Source: an uncultured Collinsella sp.
GTDB taxonomy: Bacteria > Actinomycetota > Coriobacteriia > Coriobacteriales > Coriobacteriaceae
Assembly (NCBI GenBank): GCA_902472315.1
Contig: CABRNM010000018.1
Location: 1 to 36,316, forward strand
DNA: 36,316 bases
Reading direction: 5' to 3'
The notes beneath the pieces were generated by a model. It was given only the letters and a program-made list of their open reading frames with translations, was not told the DNA's origin and did not search any database. Position numbers and translations under genes: made by a program. The first letter of the stretch is position 1. Each line of letters begins with the position of its first letter. Shown here in pieces: positions 1 through 7,634 of the stretch.

Positions 1-18
1 ACGACGCTCTTCCGATCT
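1..18 (+). other. Illumina adapter remnant at contig edge
   Basis: ACGACGCTCTTCCGATCT is exactly the 3' end of the Illumina TruSeq universal adapter. It is not genomic. The reading frame of cutC stops making family sense precisely where the adapter begins, so true genome sequence starts at about base 19. Confidence 0.95.
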
Positions 19-557
19 GACAGATGCTCCAGGTTGTCCTCGATCGGCGTGCCGGCGGCACCGCCGTGCGTCAGGATGCGCGTAACGCCGCAATCGGCGA
101 GTGTGTCGACGGCATCGAGTTGAGCCTCGGGCGAGAGCTGGTCAAACGCCATGTGAAAGGTGATGTCGATGGGCTCACGCTTGCATTCCTCGGTCGCGCA
201 GCCCGCGGCCATCACGAGGGCGCCCAACGTAAGCTCGTCGAGCGCCCATCCGCCAGCGCAGGGCTTGCAGCAGCCAAAGACCAAGCCGTCAACGCCGGCG
301 CTTACGGCAAGGCCCAGGTCCATCTCCATCATGCGCAGCTCGTCTTGGTTGTAATGAAAGTCACCGCCACGCGGGCGAATCATGCACATCACTCGCGCGT
401 CATGCTCGTGAGCATAGCTGACTGTAGCGCTGATAACGCCGGCAGAAGGCGTGGTGCCACCAACGGCAAGGTTGTCGCACAGCTCGATGCGCTTTGCACC
501 GACATCGATAGCTGCCGGCACCCGCTCAAAGTTCTCGGCACAAAACTCGTACAGCAT
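19..557 (-). CDS. cutC: Copper homeostasis protein CutC, C-terminus missing at contig edge
   Basis: A reading frame opens with ATG at 557 and stays open to the adapter junction, giving about 179 residues. It begins MLYEFCAENFERVPAAIDVG and contains the CutC hallmarks RIELCDNLAVGGTTPS, VMCMIRPRGGDF, GVDGLVFGC, ITFHMAFD and RILTHGGAAG. CutC is a TIM-barrel protein of about 240 residues historically linked to copper tolerance; its biochemical role is unsettled. About 60-70 C-terminal residues are lost at the edge. A G-rich Shine-Dalgarno (GGGGG) sits 8 nt upstream of the start. It reads in the same direction as the liv operon but is separated from it by a strong terminator and an inverted repeat, so it is probably its own transcription unit. 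Confidence 0.9.
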
Positions 558-615
558 AGATAGACCCCCAAAGACAACAGATGTTTTCCGACGGGCATTG
601 TCACACATCCCCATG

Positions 616-684
616 AAGTTGCGGTGGAATAGGGACTGTTTTGGCGTCTAGCGCCCCCATTTAGTCCCTATTTCACCGCAACTT
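616..684. repeat. Long imperfect inverted repeat (22-bp arms)
   Basis: The left arm 616-637 (AAGTTGCGGTGGAATAGGGACT) and right arm 663-684 are reverse complements at 21 of 22 positions, separated by 25 nt. It lies between cutC and the livF terminator and has no T-tract, so it does not look like a simple terminator. It may be a dispersed intergenic palindrome (REP or MITE-like). No second copy of this exact sequence was noticed in the window. Confidence 0.8.
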
Positions 685-685
685 A

Positions 686-722
686 AAAGGGGGCGCTGAC
701 TGGGTTGGTCAGCGCCCCCTTT
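686..722 (-). terminator. Intrinsic terminator of the liv operon
   Basis: A perfect 15-bp stem (686-700 with 708-722, core GGGGGCGCTGAC) and a 7-nt loop lie 11 bp after the livF stop. Read on the minus strand the stem is followed by TTTT, as expected for Rho-independent termination. Confidence 0.9.
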
Positions 723-732
723 GTTGAATGGA

Positions 733-1446
733 TTAACCGCCCAGATAGGCCTTGCGGACGTTGTCGTCGTGCAGTAGCTCTTGGCCGGTGCCGGTCATGG
801 TGATCTTGCCAGTCTCGAGCACGTAACCGCGCGTAGCAATCGAAAGAGCCATCTGTGCGTTTTGCTCGACCAGAAGCACCGTGGTGCCGGCCTTGTGCAG
901 GTCCTCGACAATCTGGAAGATCTGCTCAATCAGAATCGGCGCCAGACCCATGGAAGGCTCGTCGAGCATAAGCAGTTTGGGGTTACTCATAAGAGCGCGC
1001 CCCATAACAAGCATCTGCTGCTCGCCGCCTGAAAGGGTGCCGGCGACCTGGCGACGGCGTTCCTTCAGGCGCGGGAACTGCTCGTAGACGCGCTCGAGGC
1101 CCGGAGCCACCGTGGACTTGGGCTGCGTGTAGGCGCCCATCTCCAGGTTCTCCTCAACCGTCATCTGCAAAAAGGCGCGACGACCCTCGGGAACCTGAGC
1201 CAGGCCCTTACCAACCAGCTTGTCGGCGGGCGTATGGGTAATGTCCTCGCCCATAAACTTGATGGAGCCGGTCTTGGAGCGCAGCAGGCCCGAGATGGTC
1301 TTGAGCGTTGTGGACTTGCCGGCACCGTTGGCACCAATCAAGGCCACGATCTCGCCCTCGTTAACGTTAAAGGAGATGTCCTTGATGGCGTGGATGGCGC
1401 CGTACCAGACGTTGATGTTGTAGACGGAAAGCATCGGCTCTGCCAT
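733..1446 (-). CDS. livF: Branched-chain amino-acid ABC transporter ATPase LivF
   Basis: The 237-residue product is one of two cytoplasmic ATPases energising Leu/Ile/Val import. It has a Walker A motif (GANGAGKST, about residues 37-45), the ABC signature LSGGEQQML and the Walker B LLMLDEPS, then VEQNAQMALSIATRGYVLETG, a typical LivF C-terminal pattern. Length is normal for LivF. It is the last gene of the livJ-H-M-G-F operon: its ATG directly follows the livG stop (zero spacing), implying translational coupling, and a terminator lies just downstream. Substrate assignment follows the family; related HAAT systems can also carry amides or urea, but the neighbouring permeases and binding protein favour amino acids. 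Confidence 0.95.
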   Translation of the reverse strand: MAEPMLSVYNINVWYGAIHAIKDISFNVNEGEIVALIGANGAGKSTTLKTISGLLRSKTGSIKFMGEDITHTPADKLVGKGLAQVPEGRRAFLQMTVEENLEMGAYTQPKSTVAPGLERVYEQFPRLKERRRQVAGTLSGGEQQMLVMGRALMSNPKLLMLDEPSMGLAPILIEQIFQIVEDLHKAGTTVLLVEQNAQMALSIATRGYVLETGKITMTGTGQELLHDDNVRKAYLGG

Positions 1447-2307
1447 TTAGTTCTCCCCCTTATCCTGCTTACCCAGATACGCCTCGATAACGGCGTCGTT
1501 GTTCTGGATTTCCTCTGCCGTGCCCTTGGCGATAACCTTACCAAAGTTGAGCACGCAGATACCCTCGCAAATATTCATGACGAGCGACATATCATGCTCG
1601 ATAAGCATGATGGCAATGCCAAAGGTGTCGCGAATCTTGACGATGTTCTCCATGAGCTCCGCGGTCTCGGACGGGTTCATGCCGGCGGCAGGCTCGTCGA
1701 GCAGCAGTAGCTTGGGGTTGGTGGCAAGCGCGCGGACGATCTCCAAACGACGCTGAGCGCCGTAAGGCAACGATCCGGCCTGCTCGTTTGCCAGATGCTC
1801 CATATCAAAGATGGACAGCAGCTCCATGGCGCGCTCGTGAGCAGCCTTCTCGTGCTTCCAATACGTCGGCAGGCGCAGCACGCCCTCAAAGCCGGAGTAG
1901 CGCTCCTGGTTGTGCAGGCCGACCTTAACGTTATCCTCCACCGTCATGGTGTTGAACAGGCGAATGTTCTGGAATGTACGGGCAATACCCATGCGGTTGA
2001 CCTGGTAGACCGACTTGCCCGAGGTGTCCTCGCCGTCGAGCAGGATGGTGCCGTGTGTGGGCTGGTACACCTTGGTGAGCAGGTTGAAGACCGTGGTCTT
2101 ACCGGCGCCGTTGGGACCGATCAGACCGGCGATCTCGGTCTTGCCGATAGTCAGGCTAAAGTCGTCGACTGCCTTAAGGCCGCCGAATTCAATGCCCAGG
2201 TGGATGCACTCGAGCGCCGGGCGCTCGCCCAGGTCGCGGTCGGGAACGATGGCGCCAGAAGGATACGGGACCATCTTGCCCTTGTTGAACTCAAACTTAA
2301 TGGGCAT
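1447..2307 (-). CDS. livG: Branched-chain amino-acid ABC transporter ATPase LivG
   Basis: This is the second ATPase of the importer, about 286 residues. It has Walker A GPNGAGKTT, signature LPYGAQRRLEI, Walker B LLLLDEPAAGMNP and the switch-region sequence LIEHDMSLVM, all typical of LivG. An upstream ATG at 2334 would give a 295-residue form, but the ATG at 2307 is preferred: AAGGAGGT lies 8 nt before it and the protein then starts MPIKFEFNKGKM. The gene overlaps the end of livM by about 11 bp, and its Shine-Dalgarno lies inside livM. This indicates coupled translation within the operon. Confidence 0.94.
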   Translation of the reverse strand: MPIKFEFNKGKMVPYPSGAIVPDRDLGERPALECIHLGIEFGGLKAVDDFSLTIGKTEIAGLIGPNGAGKTTVFNLLTKVYQPTHGTILLDGEDTSGKSVYQVNRMGIARTFQNIRLFNTMTVEDNVKVGLHNQERYSGFEGVLRLPTYWKHEKAAHERAMELLSIFDMEHLANEQAGSLPYGAQRRLEIVRALATNPKLLLLDEPAAGMNPSETAELMENIVKIRDTFGIAIMLIEHDMSLVMNICEGICVLNFGKVIAKGTAEEIQNNDAVIEAYLGKQDKGEN

Positions 2308-3385
2308 CGGCTGCCACCTCCTTCTTGGAAGCAAAGCGGTCCTTGACGCGACCGAAGAACGCCTTGAGCTGCGGGTTGTTGGTAAAGATCATGACCAGGA
2401 TCAGCACGATGGCGTAGATGAGCATGCGGTAGTCCGAGAACTGACGGAGCAGCTCAGGAAGCACCGTGAGCAAGGCCGCCGCGATGACGGAACCGCGCAT
2501 ATTGCCCAGACCGCCCAGGACCACGAACACCAGGATGAGGATGGACGTGTTGAAGTCGAACTTGGTGGCGGAGAGCTGCGAGAAGTTACCGCCGAAGAGA
2601 GCTCCGGCAGCACCGGCGAGGGCAGCAGAAACCACGAAGGTGATCATGCGGTACTCGGTGACGGAGATGCCTACGGACTCGGCGGCAATCTTGTTGTCGC
2701 GCACGGCCATAATGGCACGGCCGGTACGGCTGCGAACCAGGTTGAGCACGATCACGAGTGCGACCATGACCAGGATGGCACCGGCGAGGAAGGTCGAGTA
2801 CGTCGACACGCCCGAGGCGCCCTGGGCGCCCTTGATGATGGCGGTGCCGTCCTCGAGCAGGTGCAGGTCATCGATCGTGGAGTTACCCGTGATGTTAAAG
2901 ATCACATGCAGGCCGCGGGAATCGACGCCCACAATGAGGCAGGTGACGATCTCCTTGATAATCTCGCCAAAGGCCAGCGTCACGATAGCCAGGTAATCGC
3001 CGCTCAGACGAAGGACCGGGATGCCAATCAAGAAGCCCAGGATGGCGGCAGCGATGGCGCCGACCACGATACTGATGATAAGGCGCACCGGATCGGAGGG
3101 AACGGCGCTCTCCAGCGCGACGGCGGTGACGATTCCCGTATAGGCGCCGACACTCATAAAGCCTGCGTGGCCCAGCGACAAGTCGCCCGCGATGCCGACG
3201 ACGAGGTTAAGGGAAATGGCCATGACGATATAGGCCGTGATGGGAACCAGCTGACCGGCGATCATGCGCGGAATCATGTGGTTAGACTGCATAAAGAACA
3301 CGATGGCGAAGGCCACGATGCACATGGCGTACGTGACAAAGTCGTGACGCGTCTGCTTGTCTTTAAGAAACTTCATAACGCTCAC
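2297..3385 (-). CDS. livM: Branched-chain amino-acid ABC transporter permease LivM
   Basis: The 362-residue product is a polytopic membrane permease of the LivM (BPD_transp_2) family with about 9-10 hydrophobic segments. It carries the conserved patterns AISLNLVVGIAGDLSLGHAG and VFVVLGGLGNMRGS, the latter near the ATPase-coupling loop. It pairs with LivH to form the transmembrane channel. The start is uncertain: GTG at 3385, preceded by GAGAAGG, or ATG at 3376, preceded by AGGTGA, which differ by three residues. It follows livH with no gap. The C-terminus (KDRFASKKEVAADAH) is hydrophilic and cytoplasmic. Confidence 0.93.
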   Translation of the reverse strand: MSVMKFLKDKQTRHDFVTYAMCIVAFAIVFFMQSNHMIPRMIAGQLVPITAYIVMAISLNLVVGIAGDLSLGHAGFMSVGAYTGIVTAVALESAVPSDPVRLIISIVVGAIAAAILGFLIGIPVLRLSGDYLAIVTLAFGEIIKEIVTCLIVGVDSRGLHVIFNITGNSTIDDLHLLEDGTAIIKGAQGASGVSTYSTFLAGAILVMVALVIVLNLVRSRTGRAIMAVRDNKIAAESVGISVTEYRMITFVVSAALAGAAGALFGGNFSQLSATKFDFNTSILILVFVVLGGLGNMRGSVIAAALLTVLPELLRQFSDYRMLIYAIVLILVMIFTNNPQLKAFFGRVKDRFASKKEVAADAH

Positions 3386-4267
3386 CTACACCTTCTCGGG
3401 GACGTACTTGCCCAAGAGGCCGGCAGGCTTGACGAGCAGGACGATGATCAAAACACCAAAGACGATGGAGTTGGCAAGGCTCGTGGAAATGTAAGCCTGC
3501 GCCATCGCCTCGATGATGCCGATGAGAATGCCACCGACAAAGGCACCGGGGATGGAGCCGATGCCGCCGAAGACGGCGGCGTCGAAGGCCTTGATGCCAG
3601 GCATGGCACCCGTCGTGGGCTGCAGCACCGGCGAGTAGGAGCACAGGAGCACGCCGGCGATGGCGGCAAGCGCCGAGCCGATGGCAAACGTCATCGAGAT
3701 GGTGCGGTTGACGTTGATGCCCATGAGCTGAGCGGCGGCCTTGTCCTCGGACACGGCGCGCATGGCCTTGCCCATCTTGGTCTTACCTGTAAAGAACATC
3801 AGGCCGGCCATGATAACCAGGCAGGCGACGATGGTGACGAGCGAGACGGCGCTTACGTTGAACTTGGCCAAGAACTCCGGCACCTGGAAGGTGACGAGCG
3901 AAGTGAAGTTCTTGGGCGTGGCGCCCCACAGAAGCTGCGCGGCGTTCTGCAGGAAGTAAGACACGCCGATAGCCGTGATCAGAACGGCCAGCGGGCCTGC
4001 TTGGCGCAGCGGCTTATAGGCCAGACCCTCAATGAGAACGCCGAGAACCGTGCAGACCACACAAGAAAAAATTACAGATACCCAGCCCGGGAGGCCGAGA
4101 TACGACGTGGCGCAGAACGAGACATAGGCACCGACCATGATGACGTCGCCGTGAGCGAAGTTCAGCATCTTGGCGATACCGTAGACCATGGTGTAGCCCA
4201 ACGCGATGATGGCGTAGACGCTGCCCATGGACAGGCCGTTGACCAGGTATTGGATAAAGACCGTCAT
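3386..4267 (-). CDS. livH: Branched-chain amino-acid ABC transporter permease LivH
   Basis: This inner-membrane permease has about 293 residues and starts MTVFIQYLVNGLSMGSVYAI. It carries the LivH signatures ALGYTMVYGIAKMLNFAHGD near the N-terminus and FDAAVFGGIGSIPGAFVGG before the last membrane helices. The frame is open upstream to 4360, but the extra residues are non-homologous. ATG at 4267, with GGGGG about 9 nt upstream, gives the family-typical N-terminus. It lies 139 bp after livJ across two hairpins, so its expression may be lower than that of livJ. Confidence 0.93.
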   Translation of the reverse strand: MTVFIQYLVNGLSMGSVYAIIALGYTMVYGIAKMLNFAHGDVIMVGAYVSFCATSYLGLPGWVSVIFSCVVCTVLGVLIEGLAYKPLRQAGPLAVLITAIGVSYFLQNAAQLLWGATPKNFTSLVTFQVPEFLAKFNVSAVSLVTIVACLVIMAGLMFFTGKTKMGKAMRAVSEDKAAAQLMGINVNRTISMTFAIGSALAAIAGVLLCSYSPVLQPTTGAMPGIKAFDAAVFGGIGSIPGAFVGGILIGIIEAMAQAYISTSLANSIVFGVLIIVLLVKPAGLLGKYVPEKV

Positions 4268-4313
4268 GTTCCACATCCCCCTTTCGAATAGGTTTCCAGT
4301 TGATGTATGAAAC

Positions 4314-4333
4314 AGGGACGTTACATCGTCCCT
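4314..4333. other. Small hairpin in livJ-livH spacer
   Basis: AGGGACG (4314-4320) pairs with CGTCCCT (4327-4333) around a 6-nt loop. It lies next to the larger hairpin at 4344-4375 and about 47 bp upstream of the livH start. It may belong to the same transcript-level control of the livJ-livH boundary. Confidence 0.5.
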
Positions 4334-4343
4334 AGATACCAAG

Positions 4344-4375
4344 CAAGCAGGGAAGGCCAAAACCTCCCCTGCTTG
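4344..4375 (-). promoter_or_regulatory. Intercistronic hairpin between livJ and livH
   Basis: The 13-nt arms 4344-4356 and 4363-4375 (CAAGCAGGGAAGG / CCTCCCCTGCTTG) pair with one mismatch around a 6-nt loop. It sits 31 bp after the livJ stop on the transcript. No U-tract follows, so complete termination is unlikely. Such structures after a binding-protein gene typically stabilise its mRNA or attenuate read-through, letting the binding protein outnumber the membrane parts. That role is inferred. Confidence 0.65.
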
Positions 4376-4406
4376 GGATCAAAACCGCTCTATGTAAGGC
4401 GGCCAA

Positions 4407-5594
4407 TTAGGCCTGTACGTACTTGCCGTCGGTGATGACGTACGCCGTGGGCTCCTTCTGGACCTGGCCCTTATCGTTCCAGGTGAGCTTGCCGGTCAGA
4501 CCGTCAACGGTAATCTTGAGCATAGCCTTGGACAGCTTCTCGGCGGCCTCGGTCGGGTCGGCGTCGACACCAAGACCGGCCTCCTTGAGGGCCTCGGCCA
4601 CCGCGTGCACGCCATCGTAGGCGTCGGCGGCAAACTGGTCGGGGGTATCGCCGTACTTATCCTTGTAAGCGTTGACGAAGTCGGCGTTCTTCTCGTCGTC
4701 GGCGGAGAACGGGGTCATGAGCAGCAGACCCTCAGCAAGAGAGGTATCGAAGCCCTCAACGCCCAGGATGCCGTCCATGCCGTCGCAGCCCATCATCTTG
4801 ACGTCGTAGCCCATGTCCTTGGCGTTCTTGAGCAGGACGGACGCCGGCGTGTAGTAGATCGGCGCAAAGATCATGGTGGCGCCGGCCTGCTTGGCCTTGG
4901 TCAGCTGGTTCGTAAAGCTCGTGGCGGAGTCGTCCTTAAAGGTCTCCTCGTCAACAATCTCGAGCTTGGACTCAGCGGCCTGGGCCTTAAAGGAATCTGC
5001 GATGCCCGAAGAATAGGCGTCGCCGGAGTTATAGAACAGCACGAACTTCTCGTCCGCATACTTCTGCGCCAGGAACTTGGCAGCGTTGACACCCTGGTTG
5101 GGGTCGGTGAAGCAAACCTGGAAGACGCAATCCTTGCCGTCGGTGACGTCCTCGGAGGACGCGGACGGGGTGATCATGAACGTCTTGGGGTCGTTACCGC
5201 ACTCGGCGGCAACGGCAACCGACGCACCCGTGGTGGTCGGGCCGACGAGGGCCTGCATGCCCCAGTCGAGCAGGGTATTGAAGGCGTTGACGGCCTTCTC
5301 GCCGTCGGCCTGGTCATCCTCGGCCTTGCTGGCAAGCGGCAGCTCCTTGGTCGAGAAATCCTTGCAGCCAAGCTCGACACCCTGGGTAACGGACTTGCCG
5401 TAGGACGCGTTGGCACCGGTCAGCGGGCCGATGGTGCCGATCTTAAACGAAGCGTCGCTCGAAGCGGAACCGCTGTCGCCGCCGTTGGAGGAGCAACCAG
5501 CTAGAATGGACATCGCCCCCAGACCTGCTGCGCTCGCGATAACGCTCCTGCGATTCATAACAGGGTTCAATGACTTACCGGTGAGGCTCGACAT
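4407..5594 (-). CDS. livJ: Branched-chain amino-acid binding lipoprotein LivJ/LivK
   Basis: The 395-residue product is a periplasmic-binding-fold type I lipoprotein that captures the amino acid outside the membrane and delivers it to LivHM. The N-terminus has RR at 15-16, a hydrophobic stretch and a lipobox LAGC with Cys34 as the lipidation site; NRRSVIA is faintly Tat-like. The mature part shows IGTIGPLTGANASYGKS, typical of Peripla_BP_6, and VGPTTTGASVAVA. It ends EPTAYVITDGKYVQA. ATG at 5594 is supported by GAGAGGAGAG just upstream. It is first in the liv operon and has a long AT-rich leader and promoter region. Confidence 0.93.
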   Translation of the reverse strand: MSSLTGKSLNPVMNRRSVIASAAGLGAMSILAGCSSNGGDSGSASSDASFKIGTIGPLTGANASYGKSVTQGVELGCKDFSTKELPLASKAEDDQADGEKAVNAFNTLLDWGMQALVGPTTTGASVAVAAECGNDPKTFMITPSASSEDVTDGKDCVFQVCFTDPNQGVNAAKFLAQKYADEKFVLFYNSGDAYSSGIADSFKAQAAESKLEIVDEETFKDDSATSFTNQLTKAKQAGATMIFAPIYYTPASVLLKNAKDMGYDVKMMGCDGMDGILGVEGFDTSLAEGLLLMTPFSADDEKNADFVNAYKDKYGDTPDQFAADAYDGVHAVAEALKEAGLGVDADPTEAAEKLSKAMLKITVDGLTGKLTWNDKGQVQKEPTAYVITDGKYVQA

Positions 5595-5615
5595 GCGGCT
5601 CTCCTCTCAAATCTC

Positions 5616-5636
5616 GTCGGGTTTCGGGTACCCGAC
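5616..5636 (-). promoter_or_regulatory. Leader hairpin just upstream of livJ ribosome site
   Basis: A perfect 7-bp stem (GTCGGGT / ACCCGAC) with a 7-nt loop ends about 8 nt before the livJ Shine-Dalgarno on the transcript. It may stabilise the 5' end or influence translation. No terminator or riboswitch fold was recognised. Confidence 0.45.
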
Positions 5637-5865
5637 AGGCCATCCTTCGCCGTGTTCGGCGTTCGCAAAATAGTAGACGCTTTAGTTGAGAAAAGTGGCG
5701 ATTATTTCAACTTTTCTTTTGCTTTGTCCATTTATCCATAATTATGCGTATTTCTATCGGTTTATACAGTTTAGCCACTTTATTGTGTGAAAGTAATATT
5801 TCCATTCTGTTACAAGCGCCCCTGCCCTGATTAAAACAGCCTCACCGGTCGCGTTTTGTACGCAC
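5637..5865. promoter_or_regulatory. AT-rich livJ promoter region
   Basis: The livJ-hom intergenic gap spans 5595-6070. Bases roughly 5670-5830 are strikingly AT-rich for this genome and contain no convincing ORF. On the minus strand a TACTAT hexamer (near 5670) followed by TTTTG could be a livJ -10 box, but no good -35 box was found at the right spacing. The livJ promoter is inferred to lie here. The remaining segment beyond 5910 holds the hom promoter. Confidence 0.4.
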
Positions 5866-5910
5866 CTAGGCGGCGATGTACTTGCCGCCCTGAATCACAT
5901 AGGCTGTAGG
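5866..5910 (-). pseudogene. Relic of a second livJ-like gene (C-terminal 15 codons)
   Basis: On the minus strand, 15 codons plus a TAG stop read PTAYVIQGGKYIAA. This mirrors the C-terminus of the intact LivJ (PTAYVITDGKYVQA) at both the protein and DNA level. Upstream of codon 1 the similarity fades and no start or body remains. It is best explained as the scar of a deleted or duplicated livJ paralogue, or an imprecise recombination. Its position directly behind the AT-rich livJ promoter suggests that an earlier tandem binding-protein gene once lay here. Confidence 0.7.
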
Positions 5911-6010
5911 TCGTATGTAGCGAGCGTGTTTCCAATGTTTCCGCAGCGTTTCGGGGGTGCCGTTTTGTGCGACTCCTGTTAACTGGCGAGCACGCGCCCT
6001 CGGTTCACGC

Positions 6011-6016
6011 TAGAAT
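6011..6016 (+). promoter_or_regulatory. Candidate -10 box of hom
   Basis: TAGAAT lies 55 bp upstream of the hom start, in the only plausible promoter space. No clear -35 hexamer was seen, so this is a weak call. Confidence 0.35.
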
Positions 6017-6070
6017 GCACTCAACCTTTAAGCGGTTAATCCATCCATAAGATGCACGAAGGAGCTATCT

Positions 6071-7414
6071 ATGAGCGAACCCCTGCGCACCGTGAACGTC
6101 GGCCTCATCGGTCTGGGAACCGTCGGCGGCGGCGTGGCCCGTCTGATCAAGAGCCACCACGATGAGTACCTGGCAGCCTACGGCATCGACCTTAAGCTGA
6201 CCCGCGCCTGCGCGCTTGCTTGGGAGCAGGCCGAATCGGCAGGCATTGAGCGCGAGGCCTTTACGAGTGACTGGCACGACGTCGTCACCGACCCCGCCGT
6301 CGACATCGTCGTCGAGCTGATCGGCGGCGAGCATCCCGCAACCGAGATCTTTACCACTGCCTTTGAGCACGGCAAGCACGTCGTCTCTGCCAACAAGGCC
6401 CTGCTGGGCCGTCACGTCGAGACGCTTGCCGAGAAGGCGCGTGAGTGCGGCGTGCAGATTAAGTGCGAGGCCAGTTGCGGCGGCGGCATCCCCATCGTGA
6501 GCACGCTTGAGCACGACCTGGTGGGCAACAAGATCCTGACCATCGCCGGCATCCTCAACGGCACCACCAACTATATCCTGTCGCGCATGGACGCCGAGGG
6601 CGCCGATTACGCCGACGTGCTCGCCGACGCGCAGGCCAAGGGCTATGCCGAGGCCGACCCGTCCGCCGACGTCGACGGCTTCGACGCCGCCAGCAAGACG
6701 GCGATCCTCGCCTCCATCGGCTTTGGCACCCGCGTTACCACCGATGATGTGTACCAGCAGGGTATCCGCACCATCGGCGCCGAGGACATCGCCCAGGCCC
6801 GCGAGCTCGGCTACACCATTAAGCTGCTCGGCATCGCCCGCAACACCGACGCCGGCGTCGACGTCCGCGTGCATCCCACGCTGATCCCCGCCGACCACAT
6901 GCTTGCCAAGGTCAACGGCGCCATGAACGCTGTTTACGTAGTGGGCGACGCCGTGGGCGAGACCATGTTCTACGGTGCCGGCGCAGGCTCCTTCCCCACC
7001 GCGAGCGCCGTCGTGGGCGATATCCTGTCGCTCTCCGAGCAGATCAGCCGGGGCGTGGCTCCGCTGCCCGAGATTGAGCCCTATGGTCACAACCTCGCCT
7101 TTAAGCCCATGGACGAGCTCCAAACCAAGTACTATGTGCGCCTGAAGGTCGCCGACCGCGTGGGCGCCCTGTCCGAGACGGTCGACATCTTTGCCAAGCA
7201 CAACATTTCGATCTCGCTCATCAACCAAGTCGAGGACGGCAAGTCGGGTGTCAGCGATGCCTGCTCGGTCATCTTCCTGACGCACCGCGCGCTCGAGAAG
7301 GACGTCCAGGCTGCCGCCGCCGAGCTTGCCAGCGTCGACTGCGTGGCCGAGGTCGCCAACGTCCTGCGCATCGAGGACGTCGAGGCTTGGACCGAAGGCG
7401 TCATGGCCAACTAG
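6071..7414 (+). CDS. hom: Homoserine dehydrogenase with ACT domain
   Basis: The 447-residue product reduces aspartate-4-semialdehyde to homoserine with NAD(P)H, the branch point towards threonine and methionine. The N-terminal Rossmann motif GLIGLGTVGGG has G14, G16 and G19. The central catalytic domain contains VSANKALL, CEASCGGGIP, ILNGTTNYIL and YAEADPSADVDGFDAASK. A C-terminal ACT domain (YYVRLKVADRVGALSETVDIF, about residues 355-430) is the usual site of threonine feedback. Length fits the monofunctional actinobacterial/firmicute type. GAAGGAG lies 6 nt before the ATG. It appears monocistronic: a terminator follows and thrB/thrC are not in the window. Confidence 0.96.
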   Translation: MSEPLRTVNVGLIGLGTVGGGVARLIKSHHDEYLAAYGIDLKLTRACALAWEQAESAGIEREAFTSDWHDVVTDPAVDIVVELIGGEHPATEIFTTAFEHGKHVVSANKALLGRHVETLAEKARECGVQIKCEASCGGGIPIVSTLEHDLVGNKILTIAGILNGTTNYILSRMDAEGADYADVLADAQAKGYAEADPSADVDGFDAASKTAILASIGFGTRVTTDDVYQQGIRTIGAEDIAQARELGYTIKLLGIARNTDAGVDVRVHPTLIPADHMLAKVNGAMNAVYVVGDAVGETMFYGAGAGSFPTASAVVGDILSLSEQISRGVAPLPEIEPYGHNLAFKPMDELQTKYYVRLKVADRVGALSETVDIFAKHNISISLINQVEDGKSGVSDACSVIFLTHRALEKDVQAAAAELASVDCVAEVANVLRIEDVEAWTEGVMAN

Positions 7415-7445
7415 CCCGATTCTCGGCAAATCAAATAACGCATGA

Positions 7446-7480
7446 GGGGCTCCCGTCCGATTGGATGGGAGCCCCTTTTA
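7446..7480 (+). terminator. hom terminator
   Basis: GGGGCTCCCGTCC (7446-7458) pairs with 7463-7475, with one G-U, around a 4-nt loop, then TTTTA. It lies 32 bp after the hom stop. Confidence 0.9.
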
Positions 7481-7523
7481 GTTACATCTTTTGCACGAAG
7501 TGGTCGACTAACGTTTGAACAAC

Positions 7524-7552
7524 TTGACCGTTCGTCAACAACCGTGGATACC
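7524..7552 (+). promoter_or_regulatory. Candidate promoter/operator of the SDR gene
   Basis: TTGACC (7524-7529) and GATACC (7547-7552) are spaced by 17 nt. The palindrome TTGAC-N5-GTCAA (7524-7538) overlaps the -35 box and could be a repressor site. The call rests on pattern only. Confidence 0.4.
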
Positions 7553-7634
7553 GTTTGCCGATATGCGACGGCAGCTGTATTTTGCCGACGCTATGCTGTG
7601 CCGTGTATGTCCGCCCGCGATGAGAGGAAGCACC

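Noticed and set aside
2015..4291. 758-codon frame opposite livM/livH
   Set aside because: Asp/Gly/His/Arg-rich composition typical of antisense frames; the opposite strand encodes clear permeases.
5595..6070. Possible riboswitch or T-box before livJ or hom
   Set aside because: No T-box core, specifier stem or terminator/antiterminator pair was found; only a short hairpin next to livJ.
6065..7429. 454-codon frame opposite hom
   Set aside because: Mirror of a strongly conserved gene; no independent features.
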